Source: JAWKZG01 sp041396125
Lineage (GTDB): Bacteria; Pseudomonadota; Gammaproteobacteria; Competibacterales; Competibacteraceae
NCBI GenBank assembly: GCA_041396125.1
Contig: JAWKZG010000001.1
Coordinates: 620,001-684,000, forward strand
Reading direction: 5' to 3'
DNA: 64,000 bases
This document shows positions 18,041-27,681 of the stretch, one piece after another. Position numbers and translations under genes: made by a program. Positions within the stretch are counted from its first letter, which is position 1. Every line of letters begins with the position of its first letter. The notes beneath the pieces are model-generated. The model made no database searches. It saw only the letters and a program-made list of their open reading frames with translations, and was not told where the DNA came from.

Positions 18041-18424
18041 ATGGATATCATTTTTATTCACGACCTGCGGGTCGACACGGTTATTGGTATTTACGACTGG
18101 GAGCGACGCATTCGCCAGAGTGTTGTCATCAATCTGGAGCTGGGAGCCGATATACAGCAGGCAGCCCGCAGCGATCAGATCGATCATACCCTGAGCTATA
18201 AAACAGTCGCCAAGCGTCTGGCTGAGTTCGTTGGCAGCAGCGAGTTCCTGCTGCTGGAGAGCCTGGCTGAACGCATTGCGGAACTGCTGCAGCAGGAATT
18301 CAAGGTGCCCTGGCTGCGGCTTACACTGAGTAAGCCAGGAGCGGTGACCGGAGCACGCGAGGTAGGGCTTATCATCGAGCGCGGTGCGCGCACAAATGCG
18401 GGTTCACCGCCGTCAGCTGCCTGA
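18041..18424 (+). CDS. folB: Dihydroneopterin aldolase FolB
   Basis: Folate synthesis enzyme that cleaves dihydroneopterin. 127 residues. Family motifs: IFIHDLRVDTVIGIYDWE, DHTLSYKTVAK, LLLESLAERIA, and the C-terminal LSKPGAVTGAREVGLIIER with the catalytic lysine. The ATG at 18041 is preferred because MDIIFIHDLRV is the family N-terminus. No folK follows, in contrast to some relatives. Confidence 0.95.
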   Translation: MDIIFIHDLRVDTVIGIYDWERRIRQSVVINLELGADIQQAARSDQIDHTLSYKTVAKRLAEFVGSSEFLLLESLAERIAELLQQEFKVPWLRLTLSKPGAVTGAREVGLIIERGARTNAGSPPSAA

Positions 18425-18466
18425 CTGATCGATCTGGGGCATGCGCTGTAGCGTGTGCCCGGACAA

Positions 18467-19138
18467 CTATAAATCCCCCCAACGATTATGCTGACGCAAT
18501 CTAAGTTTGGGCAGAATCAAACCAATCAGAATGCCGCTCAGGATGACTCCGGCACCATACAGAAACCAGGTTTGATTCGAATTATCGCGTAAAGCCTGAT
18601 TTTCCTGCTGCACGATTTGCAGTGAACGCTCCAGTTCAACCGTTTGTCGTTCAAGCACTTTATTGCGCTCGTCGATAGCCAGAGCATTGGCGGCCGTTTT
18701 ACGAATCTGCGCCAGATCCTGATTCAGGCGCTGGTTGGTGCTGCGCAGCTTGTCGTACTCGCCCACCAGGCGCTGCTGATTGGTGTTTAATTCCAGTAGT
18801 TGCTGTTTGAGTTGCGCATTTTCTTCCTGCAGAGGCTGGACGCTTTGCAGTGCTGCTTCCAGTTGTGTGCGGGCGCTCGGTGTATCCATCAGGTAGCGCG
18901 TCAGCACAAAACCTTCTACGCCGCCCTGCAGCCGGACTTTGGAATAACCGCTGTCGGCATCGCTGTCCAACACCGTGAGCGGTGTGCCGCTGGGCAGCAT
19001 GCGTAAAATTTTATAGCGGGTGGACGTGCCGGCGCGCAAGGGAATTTCCAGCTCATCGCTAATATAGCGTTCGGGCTGGCCCTGGCTGAGCAGAGGGAAA
19101 CAAAGTAGCGCTAACAGCAATAACGTATAGGATCGCAT
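18467..19138 (-). CDS. YgiM-like SH3-domain membrane protein
   Basis: A TIGR04211/YgiM-type protein of 223 residues. A cleaved signal peptide (LLLLALLCFPLLSQGQ) precedes an SH3 domain (ISDELEIPLRAGTS and VEGFVLTRYLMD), a long coiled coil (about 90-185), and a C-terminal membrane segment (LYGAGVILSGILIGLILPK) with a basic cytoplasmic tail. The SH3 domain therefore lies in the periplasm. The exact role is unknown. It is convergent with folB. Confidence 0.9.
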   Translation of the reverse strand: MRSYTLLLLALLCFPLLSQGQPERYISDELEIPLRAGTSTRYKILRMLPSGTPLTVLDSDADSGYSKVRLQGGVEGFVLTRYLMDTPSARTQLEAALQSVQPLQEENAQLKQQLLELNTNQQRLVGEYDKLRSTNQRLNQDLAQIRKTAANALAIDERNKVLERQTVELERSLQIVQQENQALRDNSNQTWFLYGAGVILSGILIGLILPKLRLRQHNRWGDL

Positions 19139-19337
19139 TGTAATATAGGAATTATGAATAAAATTGGATTATGGGCGTGCGGCAAGCCGGACGCTATTGT
19201 AGCGTGCTCTGACGACTGATCAATCATGCCGTTTGCGGCTGCAATAGGCTGGTTGCCCGAGACGCCGCAGGCCGCTATGGTATGTCCTCTTTTAGTGTAG
19301 CGTAATTATTCATTAACCCTGGTATTGCCCTTATTTT

Positions 19338-20537
19338 ATGAGACAAAGTGATCAGGCTCCCTGTGATGAACTGGGCAGCCAGCCACCCGAGCCGGACGCG
19401 CTTGCCCACAGTATCCGCTTGATCGGTACCATCTGTGCTGAAATCGAGGCCAGTGGCGGTCGGCTGCCGTTCCAGCGTTATATGGAGCTGGCTTTATACG
19501 CGCCGGGTCTGGGGTATTACAGTGCTGGTGCCCGTAAATTTGGACCGGCTGGCGATTTTATCACCGCACCGGAGCTGTCGCCGTTATTCTCACGCTGTCT
19601 GGCCCGGCAATGCCAGCAAGTGCTGGCGGCAACGGGCGGCGATATTCTGGAACTGGGCGCCGGCTCAGGTATTATGGCAGCCGATATTTTACTCGAGCTG
19701 GCGTCGTTATCGTGCCTGCCAGAGCGATACCTGATTCTGGAAATCAGCGCCGAACTGCGCCAGCGCCAGCGCCAGACGTTGCAGCAGCACGCACCGGAGC
19801 TGTTGCCGCGTGTGCAGTGGCTGGACCGTTTGCCAGCGGTACCGATAGAGGGTGTTATCCTGGCCAATGAAGTGATTGATGCGATGCCGGTAGAGCGGTT
19901 CCAGATGACACCGCAAGGTCTGCAGTCCTTGTCGGTGTCGTGGACTGGCACGCGGTTTCGCACCTGCCTGGACACGCCCAGCGTGGCTCTGACCGCCTGG
20001 TATCAGGCATTAACGCAGGCGCTGGGCTACGCGCTGCCGCTAGGCTATGAGTCGGAACGCAATCCGCATCTGGCGGATTGGTTGCAGGGGCTGGCCAACA
20101 GCCTGCGTCGTGGTGTCATGCTGTTCATTGATTATGGTTATCCAGCCCGTGAGTACTACCACCCCGAGCGCAGTATGGGTACTTTAGTCTGCCATTATCG
20201 GCACCGGGCGCATGCTGATCCGTTTGTTTATCCGGGTTTGCAGGATATTACCGCCAATGTGGATTTCAGTGCTCTGGCAGAGGCGGCATTGGCTGCCGAT
20301 CTGGAGTTGTTGGGCTATACCAGTCAGAATTATTTCCTGTTTGGTTGCGGACTTGAAAAATTGCTGGCGACAGCTGACCCGAGTGATTCGGTACGCTATC
20401 TGGCGTTGACCGGAGCGATCAAGCAACTGACGCTACCGGGCGAAATGGGCGAACGGTTCAAAGTGCTGGCGTGCGGACGCGGATTGACCGAGCCGCTTTG
20501 CGGTTTCTCGTTTCGTGATGAACGGTTTCGTTTGTAG
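19338..20537 (+). CDS. SAM-dependent methyltransferase of the MidA/NDUFAF7 family
   Basis: A 399-residue class I methyltransferase. FQRYMELALYAPGLGYYS, FGPAGDFITAPELSPLFSR and the SAM-binding ILELGAGSGIMAADIL are diagnostic. The eukaryotic relative NDUFAF7 methylates an arginine of complex I during assembly; the bacterial target is not established. It stands 35 bases before the proline iminopeptidase gene and probably shares its transcript. Confidence 0.92.
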   Translation: MRQSDQAPCDELGSQPPEPDALAHSIRLIGTICAEIEASGGRLPFQRYMELALYAPGLGYYSAGARKFGPAGDFITAPELSPLFSRCLARQCQQVLAATGGDILELGAGSGIMAADILLELASLSCLPERYLILEISAELRQRQRQTLQQHAPELLPRVQWLDRLPAVPIEGVILANEVIDAMPVERFQMTPQGLQSLSVSWTGTRFRTCLDTPSVALTAWYQALTQALGYALPLGYESERNPHLADWLQGLANSLRRGVMLFIDYGYPAREYYHPERSMGTLVCHYRHRAHADPFVYPGLQDITANVDFSALAEAALAADLELLGYTSQNYFLFGCGLEKLLATADPSDSVRYLALTGAIKQLTLPGEMGERFKVLACGRGLTEPLCGFSFRDERFRL

Positions 20538-20572
20538 TTTAAGGCCATACCACAGCCGAGCAGGTATTTCAG

Positions 20573-21521
20573 ATGCAGAGTTTGTATCCCAGTATTCAGC
20601 CATATACTTACCAGCATATTGCGGTAAGTGATCTCCATACCCTGTATGTCGAAGAGTGCGGTAATCCAGACGGACTACCTGTAGTTTTTTTGCATGGCGG
20701 GCCTGGTGGCGGCTGTGAGCCTACGCACCGCCGCTTTTTCGATCCCGAATGGTACCGTATTGTGTTATTCGACCAGCGTGGCTGCGGGCAATCCACACCG
20801 CATGCGGAGCTGACCGATAACACCACCGCTCAATTGGTTGCGGATATGGAAGTTATCCGTCAAAAACTGGGCATCGAGCGGTGGGTTTTATTTGGTGGCT
20901 CCTGGGGCTCCACCTTAGCGCTGGCCTACGCTGAAACCCATCCGCAACGCGTGCTGGGCATGATCCTGCGCGGGGTCTTTCTGGCCCGTCAGGATGACCT
21001 GCGCTGGTTTTATCAGGATGGTGCCCGGCGTTTATTTCCCGATCAATGGGAGCACTTTCTGGCACCTATCCCGGCAGCAGAACAGGGCAATCTGATTCAG
21101 GCTTATTATCAGCGCCTGACCGGCTGTGATGAACTGGAACGGCTGCGGGTTGCTCGCGCCTGGGCCAGCTGGGAAGGAGCGACTCTGACCCTGGAACGTA
21201 ACCAGTATGTGTTGGACAGTTTTGCCGATGCCCATAAAGCGCTCAGTCTGGCGCGTATTGAAGCACATTATTTTGTCAATAACTGCTTTTGGAACCGGAT
21301 CAGCTGCTGCGTCATGCTGATCGCCTGGCCGGTATCCCGGCTATATTGTCCATGGCCGCTACGATGTTGTGACCACGCTCGATAACGCCTGGGCACTGGC
21401 GCAGGTCTGGCCGGATGCGGAACTGCGTATCATCGGGGCAGCTGGACATTCTGCCAGCGAGGCCGGTGTTACAGACGCTTTGGTGACCGCGACAACCCGA
21501 CTGGTGGAACAACTAACGTGA
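20573..21521 (+). CDS. pip: Proline iminopeptidase (two apparent frameshifts)
   Basis: An alpha/beta hydrolase that removes N-terminal proline. The first 240 residues are normal: VVFLHGGPGGGCEP, LFDQRGCGQSTPH and the nucleophile elbow FGGSWGSTLALAYAE. The frame then breaks in the T run at 21287-21290, and again around 21346-21349. Restoring one base at each gives a 316-residue protein with the remaining triad members: Asp in VHGRYDVVTT and His in GAAGHSASEAG. Its stop would overlap the dtd start (GTGA). Two nearby single-base losses with everything else conserved suggest base-calling errors, although a young pseudogene is not excluded. Confidence 0.85.
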
Positions 21522-21961
21522 TCGGGCTGCTACAGCGTGTTTTGCAGGCTCATGTAGAGGTCGCCGGCCAGCAGATTGGCGCGATCGGCGCAGGGCTGCT
21601 GGTACTGATCGGGGTGGAGCGTGATGATAGTCAGCAACAGGCTGATCGTTTGCTGGAACGCATCCTGAATTATCGGGTTTTCGCGGATCAGAATGGCAAA
21701 ATGAATCTTAGTCTGCGTGATACCGGTGGCGGTTTGCTGCTGGTACCGCAGTTTACGTTGCCAGCCGATACCCGCAAGGGCAACCGGCCCAGCTTTACAC
21801 CGGCCGCTGCACCGGCGCAGGGTGAGCAGTTGTTTGCGTATATTGTACAGCAGGCACGGATGCAGCATACGCCGCTGGCGACCGGTCGCTTTGGGGCTGA
21901 TATGCAGGTCAGCCTGATTAATGACGGCCCCGTGACATTTTGGTTACAAGTTGCACCATAA
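21518..21961 (+). CDS. dtd: D-aminoacyl-tRNA deacylase
   Basis: Hydrolyses D-amino acids (and glycine) mischarged on tRNA. 147 residues from a GTG start that overlaps the pip stop. The C-terminal motif NDGPVTFWLQV is present. The other active-site motif, usually SQFTL, reads PQFTL here: the serine is replaced by proline while the catalytic threonine stays. ADTRKGNRPSF follows as in the family. Confidence 0.94.
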   Translation: MIGLLQRVLQAHVEVAGQQIGAIGAGLLVLIGVERDDSQQQADRLLERILNYRVFADQNGKMNLSLRDTGGGLLLVPQFTLPADTRKGNRPSFTPAAAPAQGEQLFAYIVQQARMQHTPLATGRFGADMQVSLINDGPVTFWLQVAP

Positions 21962-21982
21962 AACGGCAATAAACGCATCGCA

Positions 21983-22010
21983 GTGATGAAAATTAACGTA
22001 TTTTGATCAC
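21983..22010 (+). terminator. Hairpin after dtd
   Basis: GTGAT-g-AAAAT pairs with ATTTT-g-ATCAC across a 6-base loop, with one G-G mismatch. It starts 21 bases after the dtd stop. There is no T tail, so it is at best a weak terminator or a 3'-end stabiliser. Confidence 0.4.
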
Positions 22011-22148
22011 TCTGACAGCAAAATAATGTTCCATCTGATGAGATTTTATGCTTTTATGCGCGATGTCGGCCTAAGCTGTTTTTAGACTAGACTGACGTAA
22101 GCACAGATGCTTGATTATCCAACGACAAGCCAACGGAGAAACCGAAGC

Positions 22149-22571
22149 ATGGCAGGTGATGCTTTGAAAGAATTTGCTCCTTATCAGCCGAAAAAAAATG
22201 AGGAGTACATGAATGAGAATCAGCAGGAGCATTTCCGGCAGATACTTTTGAGCTGGAAGCAGCAGTTGCAAGAGGAAATCGAACGCACTGTCGTACACAT
22301 GCAGAATGAGCACCTCAATTTGCCCGACCCCAATGATCGGGCCAGCCAAGAAGAGGAGTTTTCACTGGAACTACGCACCCGAGATCGTGAAAGTAAGCTA
22401 TTGCGAAAAATAGAAAAAGCCCTGAAACGCCTGGCCGAAGACGATTATGGCTACTGCGATTCCTGTGGCATTGAAATTGGTATACGCCGCTTGGAAGCAC
22501 GTCCCACAGCCGAGCTGTGTATCGACTGTAAACAACTGGAAGAACAGCGCGAGAAAAGCTGGGCCGCTTAG
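22149..22571 (+). CDS. dksA: RNA polymerase-binding transcription factor DksA
   Basis: Works with ppGpp in the secondary channel of RNA polymerase to control ribosomal and amino-acid promoters. 140 residues: coiled coil (QEHFRQILLSWKQQLQEEI), tip segment DPNDRASQEEEFSLELR with the acidic tip residues, and a zinc finger (CDSCG and CIDC) followed by the C-terminal helix. I use the ATG at 22149, which has GGAGA about 10 bases upstream, rather than 22107. No gluQ gene follows, unlike in E. coli. Confidence 0.95.
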   Translation: MAGDALKEFAPYQPKKNEEYMNENQQEHFRQILLSWKQQLQEEIERTVVHMQNEHLNLPDPNDRASQEEEFSLELRTRDRESKLLRKIEKALKRLAEDDYGYCDSCGIEIGIRRLEARPTAELCIDCKQLEEQREKSWAA

Positions 22572-22714
22572 TGAGGAGATTGACTGGGGTAGGCTGCGCA
22601 GCAACGCTCTTCAGGCTTGCGCACCCTATCCCATCGATTTTTTCCAGGTAGAACGCGACGCACGTCAGCTGCGCTGAGAAGCGCAGCCGTGTTGTTCAAA
22701 ATCTCTGGCCCTGT

Positions 22715-24982
22715 TTAGTTGTGTCCTGCTCGTACCAGGCTGCCCAGGCCACGCTGTTCCAGTAACTCATAAACATGCGACCGAATCTCGGCAGCGTTCT
22801 CCATGCGTAAGGCGTCTTTCAGTAATTTCTTCGCTTCCTGATATTCCACACTGCGCACGACCCATTTGATTTTTGGTAGATTGCCCATGCTCATGCTCAG
22901 GCTGTCTACCCCCATCCCCATCAGTAGTATCGCCCCCGCCGGGTCGCCGGCCATTTCGCCGCAGACGCTGACCGGGCGCATCGCCTCGTGGGCCTGCCTG
23001 ACAATATGCTGCAAGGCATACAGCACGGCCGGGTGCAGGCTGTCGTAGAGTTTTGCAACCCGTTCGTTATTCCGGTCTACGGCCAAAATATACTGGGTCA
23101 GGTCATTACTGCCGATCGAGACAAAATCCACCAGCCGTGCCAATGAGCCTGCCAGATACGCCGCTGATGGCACTTCGATCATCACGCCGGTGCGTGGCAA
23201 GTTAACCTGGATGCCGTCCTCGATCAGCTCTGCATAGGCGCTATGCAGAATGGCCAGCGCTTCGCGCAGTTCCGATACACAGGAAATCATGGGAAACATG
23301 ATGCCCATATTGGGATGCTGGGCGCTGGCTCGCAGCATGGCCCGGACCTGGGTCTTAAAAATATCCGGCTGATCCAGGCTGATACGGATTCCGCGCCAGC
23401 CCAGAAAAGGGTTTTCTTCAGCAATTGGATAATACGGCAGTGGTTTATCGCCACCCACATCCAGTGTGCGCAGCGTAACCGGGCAGGGCGCCATGGTCCG
23501 CATCACCCGATTATATGTTTTGGTTTGTTCATCTTCGCTGGGGAAGTGGTCGCGCAAATAAAAATGCAGTTCTGAGCGATACAGGCCAACACCTTCGGCC
23601 CCACGCTCACGGGCAGCAGCGATATCGGCAAACAGACCGGAATTAGCCAGCAGTGCAAAGCGGCGTCCATCCGGCGTGATGGCAGGTTCATCACGCAGGG
23701 ATTCCAGTTCCTTGCTGAGCTGGGCCTCTTCTTCAGCCAGCCTGTGATATTCCTCCAGCAGGGTCGGCCCCGGCTGAATGCAGATGCGTGCCAGATAGCC
23801 ATCGACCACAACCTGGCGACCGTTGATGCGTTCCAGCGGCGTATCGCGGATACCAAATACTGCCGGGATCGACATACCGCGCGCCAGTAAGGCCACATGC
23901 GAAGCGCTGGTGCCACGCACCGAGACCAGCCCGGCCAGTTTATCCGGTGGTACTTCCAGGAAATTCGATACGCTGATTTCCTCGCCCATCAGAATGGTCC
24001 GCTCCGGATACTGGCGGATTTCCGGACGCTCCTGCTGCAGGCGTTTCAGCAGGCGACGGCCCAGATCTCGAATATCGGCAGCACGACCGGCCAGATAGGG
24101 GTCGTCCATTTCTTCAAAAATATTGGCGTATTCGGTGATGGTCGCGCGCAGGGCACCCGGTGCCCAGTTGCCCTGGCGGATGCGGCGCAGCGTACCTTGT
24201 ACCAGACTGTCGCTGCTGAGCAGCAAGGCATAAGCGTCAAATAAAGCGCGGTCTTCTGCCGCCAGTACACCTTCCAGCTGTTTGCTGAGGCGTTTGAGTT
24301 CTTCTGTTTCGGTCGCGACAGCATGACGGAAATTAGCTTCATCGTCCGCTGTATCACTGATGGCTTTATCCGGCACCGAATCCAGATCAGCCTCCGGGAA
24401 AACCACCACGGCTTCACCGATACCCAGACCGCGCGCACTGGCCACGCCTTCCAGAAACAGGGTCTGCTGCGATAGCCCGGTATCCAGTCGCTCCAGACTC
24501 TGGCGAATCTCGGCCTGGGTGATCGAGCCGGCCAACTGGGCGGCCAGTGTCGCCAGGAAGGATTCTTCTTCGCCGGTAAATTTTCGGTTTTGACGTTGCT
24601 GTACAACCAGTACGCCCAGCGGTTTGCCGCGGCGAATGATCGGCAGGCCCAGAAAACCGTGATAAGGCGATTCCCCGGTAGCGGCAATGAATTCAAAATG
24701 CGGGTGACTAGGGGCATCGTCGACATTAACCGGCTCTGACCGGCTGGCGGCCAGCCCGGTCAGTCCACGTCCAGGGGACAGACGCACTTGACCGACCGCA
24801 CCCGGGCGCAGACCATCGGTAGCCATCAGGACGTGTTCACCGGTTTCGGGGTCGTTCAGATACACCGAGCAAACGTCCGCCTTGAAAGTTGACTTGACGC
24901 GTTCGACGATCAGTGTCAGGGCTTCGTTGAGATTATGGGCGGCGTTGACTTCATGAACGATACGGCGCAAAGAGTCCAGCAT
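22715..24982 (-). CDS. ptsP: PEP-protein phosphotransferase PtsP (enzyme I-Ntr)
   Basis: First enzyme of the nitrogen PTS. 755 residues: an N-terminal GAF domain (about 15-155), then the enzyme I body with the phospho-histidine in RGTSASHVALLARG (His about 362), and the PEP-binding barrel (TLDVGGDKPLPYYP, VCGEMAGDP). The GAF domain is expected to sense glutamine or related signals. It lies 32 bases downstream of rppH, the standard rppH-ptsP order. A second enzyme I is encoded in the Dha cluster of this window. Confidence 0.96.
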   Translation of the reverse strand: MLDSLRRIVHEVNAAHNLNEALTLIVERVKSTFKADVCSVYLNDPETGEHVLMATDGLRPGAVGQVRLSPGRGLTGLAASRSEPVNVDDAPSHPHFEFIAATGESPYHGFLGLPIIRRGKPLGVLVVQQRQNRKFTGEEESFLATLAAQLAGSITQAEIRQSLERLDTGLSQQTLFLEGVASARGLGIGEAVVVFPEADLDSVPDKAISDTADDEANFRHAVATETEELKRLSKQLEGVLAAEDRALFDAYALLLSSDSLVQGTLRRIRQGNWAPGALRATITEYANIFEEMDDPYLAGRAADIRDLGRRLLKRLQQERPEIRQYPERTILMGEEISVSNFLEVPPDKLAGLVSVRGTSASHVALLARGMSIPAVFGIRDTPLERINGRQVVVDGYLARICIQPGPTLLEEYHRLAEEEAQLSKELESLRDEPAITPDGRRFALLANSGLFADIAAARERGAEGVGLYRSELHFYLRDHFPSEDEQTKTYNRVMRTMAPCPVTLRTLDVGGDKPLPYYPIAEENPFLGWRGIRISLDQPDIFKTQVRAMLRASAQHPNMGIMFPMISCVSELREALAILHSAYAELIEDGIQVNLPRTGVMIEVPSAAYLAGSLARLVDFVSIGSNDLTQYILAVDRNNERVAKLYDSLHPAVLYALQHIVRQAHEAMRPVSVCGEMAGDPAGAILLMGMGVDSLSMSMGNLPKIKWVVRSVEYQEAKKLLKDALRMENAAEIRSHVYELLEQRGLGSLVRAGHN

Positions 24983-25014
24983 CTGTGTGGTTCCTGATAA
25001 GGACTGCGTTGCGC

Positions 25015-25584
25015 TTAGCGGGAGCGGGCCGAATAAAGCGTTTGTGAATGCCGGTAATGGCCCTGTCGTGACCGTGCACGCGGTTTGGGGGGGCGCGTCC
25101 TGCTGTGATCGTTGGGAAAAAGCAACGGCGCGAGTTCCTGCAGTGCGCGTAAATAAACATCGCGCTTGAAGGGCACCACGGCGCGCAATGGATACCAGTA
25201 GTCCACCCAGCGCCAGTAATCGAACTCGGGCTGTTTACTGATATCCAGCTTGACGTCGGATTCAGCGCATTGCATGCGTAGCAAAAACCAGATTTGTTTT
25301 TGCCCTATACAGGTAGGTTTGCTGTGACGGCGAATCAGGTGTTTGGGTAAACGATAACGCAACCAGCTTTTGGTGCAGCCGAGGATTTTGACATGCTCGG
25401 GTTTCAGGCCGACTTCTTCATTGAGTTCGCGGTACATGGCTTGTTCCGGTGTTTCGTGCGCGCGAATGCCGCCCTGCGGAAATTGCCATGACCGTTGTCG
25501 GATGCGCTTGGCCCACAACAGTTGTGCGTCCGCATTGCAAAGTATAATACCTACGTTAGCTCGAAAACCCTCCGCGTCAATCAC
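25015..25584 (-). CDS. rppH: RNA pyrophosphohydrolase RppH
   Basis: A Nudix hydrolase that removes pyrophosphate from mRNA 5' ends and so starts decay. 189 residues from a GTG start. The Nudix box GGIRAHETPEQAMYRELNEEVGL spans about residues 38-60; only its pattern G-x5-E-x7-REL-x2-E is needed to identify it. FRANVGIILCN and SWQFPQGG before it are typical of RppH. The basic C-terminal tail (RTRPPKPRARSR) may contact RNA. Confidence 0.94.
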   Translation of the reverse strand: MIDAEGFRANVGIILCNADAQLLWAKRIRQRSWQFPQGGIRAHETPEQAMYRELNEEVGLKPEHVKILGCTKSWLRYRLPKHLIRRHSKPTCIGQKQIWFLLRMQCAESDVKLDISKQPEFDYWRWVDYWYPLRAVVPFKRDVYLRALQELAPLLFPNDHSRTRPPKPRARSRQGHYRHSQTLYSARSR

Positions 25585-25714
25585 CAGACCATAATCTCTA
25601 AGTTAATTATTTCTATTTTTTCATAATACGCTACGATTCGACAACGGGTGATAAAAATAGACTACGTTTTAATAAGTAGTCACCCATAATTTATAAGCAA
25701 TAGGAGATCAAGCA

Positions 25715-26689
25715 ATGTCTAAAGCAATTCGTATGCAGCAACATGGCGGCCCCGAGGTTCTGCAATGGCAGGAGGTGGAGGTCGGTGAGCCAGCAGCGGG
25801 TGAGGTTCGTGTCAAACACCATGCTGTTGGTCTGAATTTTATCGATGTGTATCACCGGACCGGTTTATATCCGCTGGAAATGCCCAGTGGAATAGGCCTG
25901 GAAGGCGCCGGCGTGGTCGAAGCGGTCGGTGCCGATGTCAGCGATCTCAAGATTGGTGACCGGGTTGCTTATGCCTCACCACCGCTGGGCGCGTATGCTG
26001 AAAGCCGTCTGATACCGGCTCATCGCCTGGTTAAGTTACCGGATAGCATTGATTTCTCAAAAGCGGCGGCCATGATGTTGCAGGGAATGACCACGCAGTA
26101 TCTGATCCGGCGCACGTATCGGGTGCAACCTGGCGATACTGTATTGCTACATGCGGCGGCAGGCGGGGTTGGCCTGATCGCCTGCCAGTGGCTTAAGCAT
26201 TTGGGCGCAACGGTTATCGGTACGGTGGGCAGCGAGGCCAAAGCCGAACTTGCCAAGGCGCACGGCTGTGATTATCCGGTCATCTATACGCGCGAGAGTT
26301 TCCTCGACCGTGTCAAGGAAGTCACCAACGGCGAGGGTGTGCCCGTTGTGTACGATTCGGTTGGCAAGGATACCTGGGAAGGATCACTCAACAGTTTGCG
26401 CAAAATGGGCATGATGGTCAGTTTCGGTAATGCTTCAGGGGCGGTTGATCCGTTTCCCCCCGGCATGCTGGCCGCGAAAGGCTCCTTATTCCTGACCCGG
26501 CCCACCCTGATGGACTATACCGCCAAGCGGGAAGACTTACTCGCCACTGCTAATGAGCTGTTCGATGTGGTCAGTAGCGGTGCCGTCAAAATCGAGATCA
26601 ACCAGACTTATCCCCTGGCTGAAGCGGCGCAAGCCCATCGTGATCTGGAAGCCCGTAAAACAACGGGCTCCACTATTTTGCTGCCGTAG
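25715..26689 (+). CDS. NADPH:quinone oxidoreductase family protein
   Basis: A zinc-independent medium-chain dehydrogenase of the quinone oxidoreductase (QOR) class, 324 residues. GLNFIDVYHRTGLYP and GIGLEGAGVVEAVG mark the catalytic domain; AAAGGVGLIACQWLKHLGA is the nucleotide-binding motif. Such enzymes reduce quinones or enones with NADPH. AGGAG lies 10 bases before the ATG. A structured leader (GACTAC 25660-25665 with GTAGTC 25676-25681) precedes the gene. Confidence 0.92.
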   Translation: MSKAIRMQQHGGPEVLQWQEVEVGEPAAGEVRVKHHAVGLNFIDVYHRTGLYPLEMPSGIGLEGAGVVEAVGADVSDLKIGDRVAYASPPLGAYAESRLIPAHRLVKLPDSIDFSKAAAMMLQGMTTQYLIRRTYRVQPGDTVLLHAAAGGVGLIACQWLKHLGATVIGTVGSEAKAELAKAHGCDYPVIYTRESFLDRVKEVTNGEGVPVVYDSVGKDTWEGSLNSLRKMGMMVSFGNASGAVDPFPPGMLAAKGSLFLTRPTLMDYTAKREDLLATANELFDVVSSGAVKIEINQTYPLAEAAQAHRDLEARKTTGSTILLP

Positions 26690-26721
26690 TCGCGCAGTCT
26701 GTGTCTTACACATATGTGTGT

Positions 26722-27656
26722 TCAGGCTTGCAGCAGTGTCCGCACATGAGCGCTTACGCTGGCTGCCAGAGCAGTCAGGTCATAGCCGCCTTCCAGAGTG
26801 GTGACCAGCCGTCCGTCGCAGTAATCGGCAGCAACTTCCAGCAGGCGCTCGGTGAGCCAGGCATAATCGTCCTCGCTAAAGCATAGCGAGGCCAGAGGAT
26901 CGGCACTGTGCGCATCGAAACCGGCTGACACCAGCAGCAGCTCCGGTTGGAAAGCGCGCAGTGCCGGTTCCATCTGCTCCTGCCAGGCAGCTCGGATCTC
27001 CGCCGAGCCGCTGCCTGGCGAAAGCGGGATATTGACGATATTGTCATGTTCACCGCGTTCGCTGCGACTGCCGCTGCCGGGATAAAGCGGCGACTGGTGC
27101 GATGAAATAAACAGACCGTTGCGATCGGACCAGAATGCCGACTGGGTGCCATTGCCGTGATGGACATCGAAGTCAACTACCGCGATGCGTTCCATGCCAT
27201 GTTGCTGGCGGGCATGGCGTGCGCCGACAGCAATACTGTTGAACAGGCAAAATCCCATAGCCTGCGCCGGCTCCGCATGATGTCCTGGTGGCCGCACCGC
27301 GCAAATGCATTGTCTGCAGCCCCATCGACAATGGCATCAATTGCACTGCACACTGCGCCGGTTGCACGCAGGCAGGCTTCGCCGGAACCGCTCGAAACGA
27401 TGGTATCGCTGTCCAATGCATGCAATCTGTCCGCATCACCGGGGATGGCTTGCAGGGTTTGCTCGACGTATGCCGGTGCATGTAGCAGTGTTAATTGGTC
27501 GAATTCGGCAGGTGGCGGACTGCGCCAGTTCAACGCCTGAAATTCGGGGCTGCGCAATGCGCGTTCGACCGCCTGGATACGAGCGCTGCGTTCAGGATGG
27601 CCGGCACCGGTCTGATGCTCGGCATAGATGGGATGATGAAAAACCAGTGTACTCAT
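26722..27656 (-). CDS. Histone-deacetylase-family amidohydrolase (frameshifted)
   Basis: A 311-residue HDAC-superfamily zinc hydrolase when read across one break. The N-terminal part starts at the ATG 27654-27656 (MSTLVFHHPIYAEH, GHPERSARI). The frame is lost at the A run 27303-27305 and resumes with AVRPPGHHAEPAQAMGF, DFDVHHGNGTQ, and SAGFDAHSADPLA, which carry the catalytic histidines and zinc ligands. Restoring one T on the minus strand recreates the family's AFCAVRPPGHHA junction. Bacterial members deacetylate polyamines, acetoin-related compounds or other amides; the substrate here is unknown. Confidence 0.85.
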
Positions 27657-27681
27657 GATGAAACAATCCTGACAGTATGTT

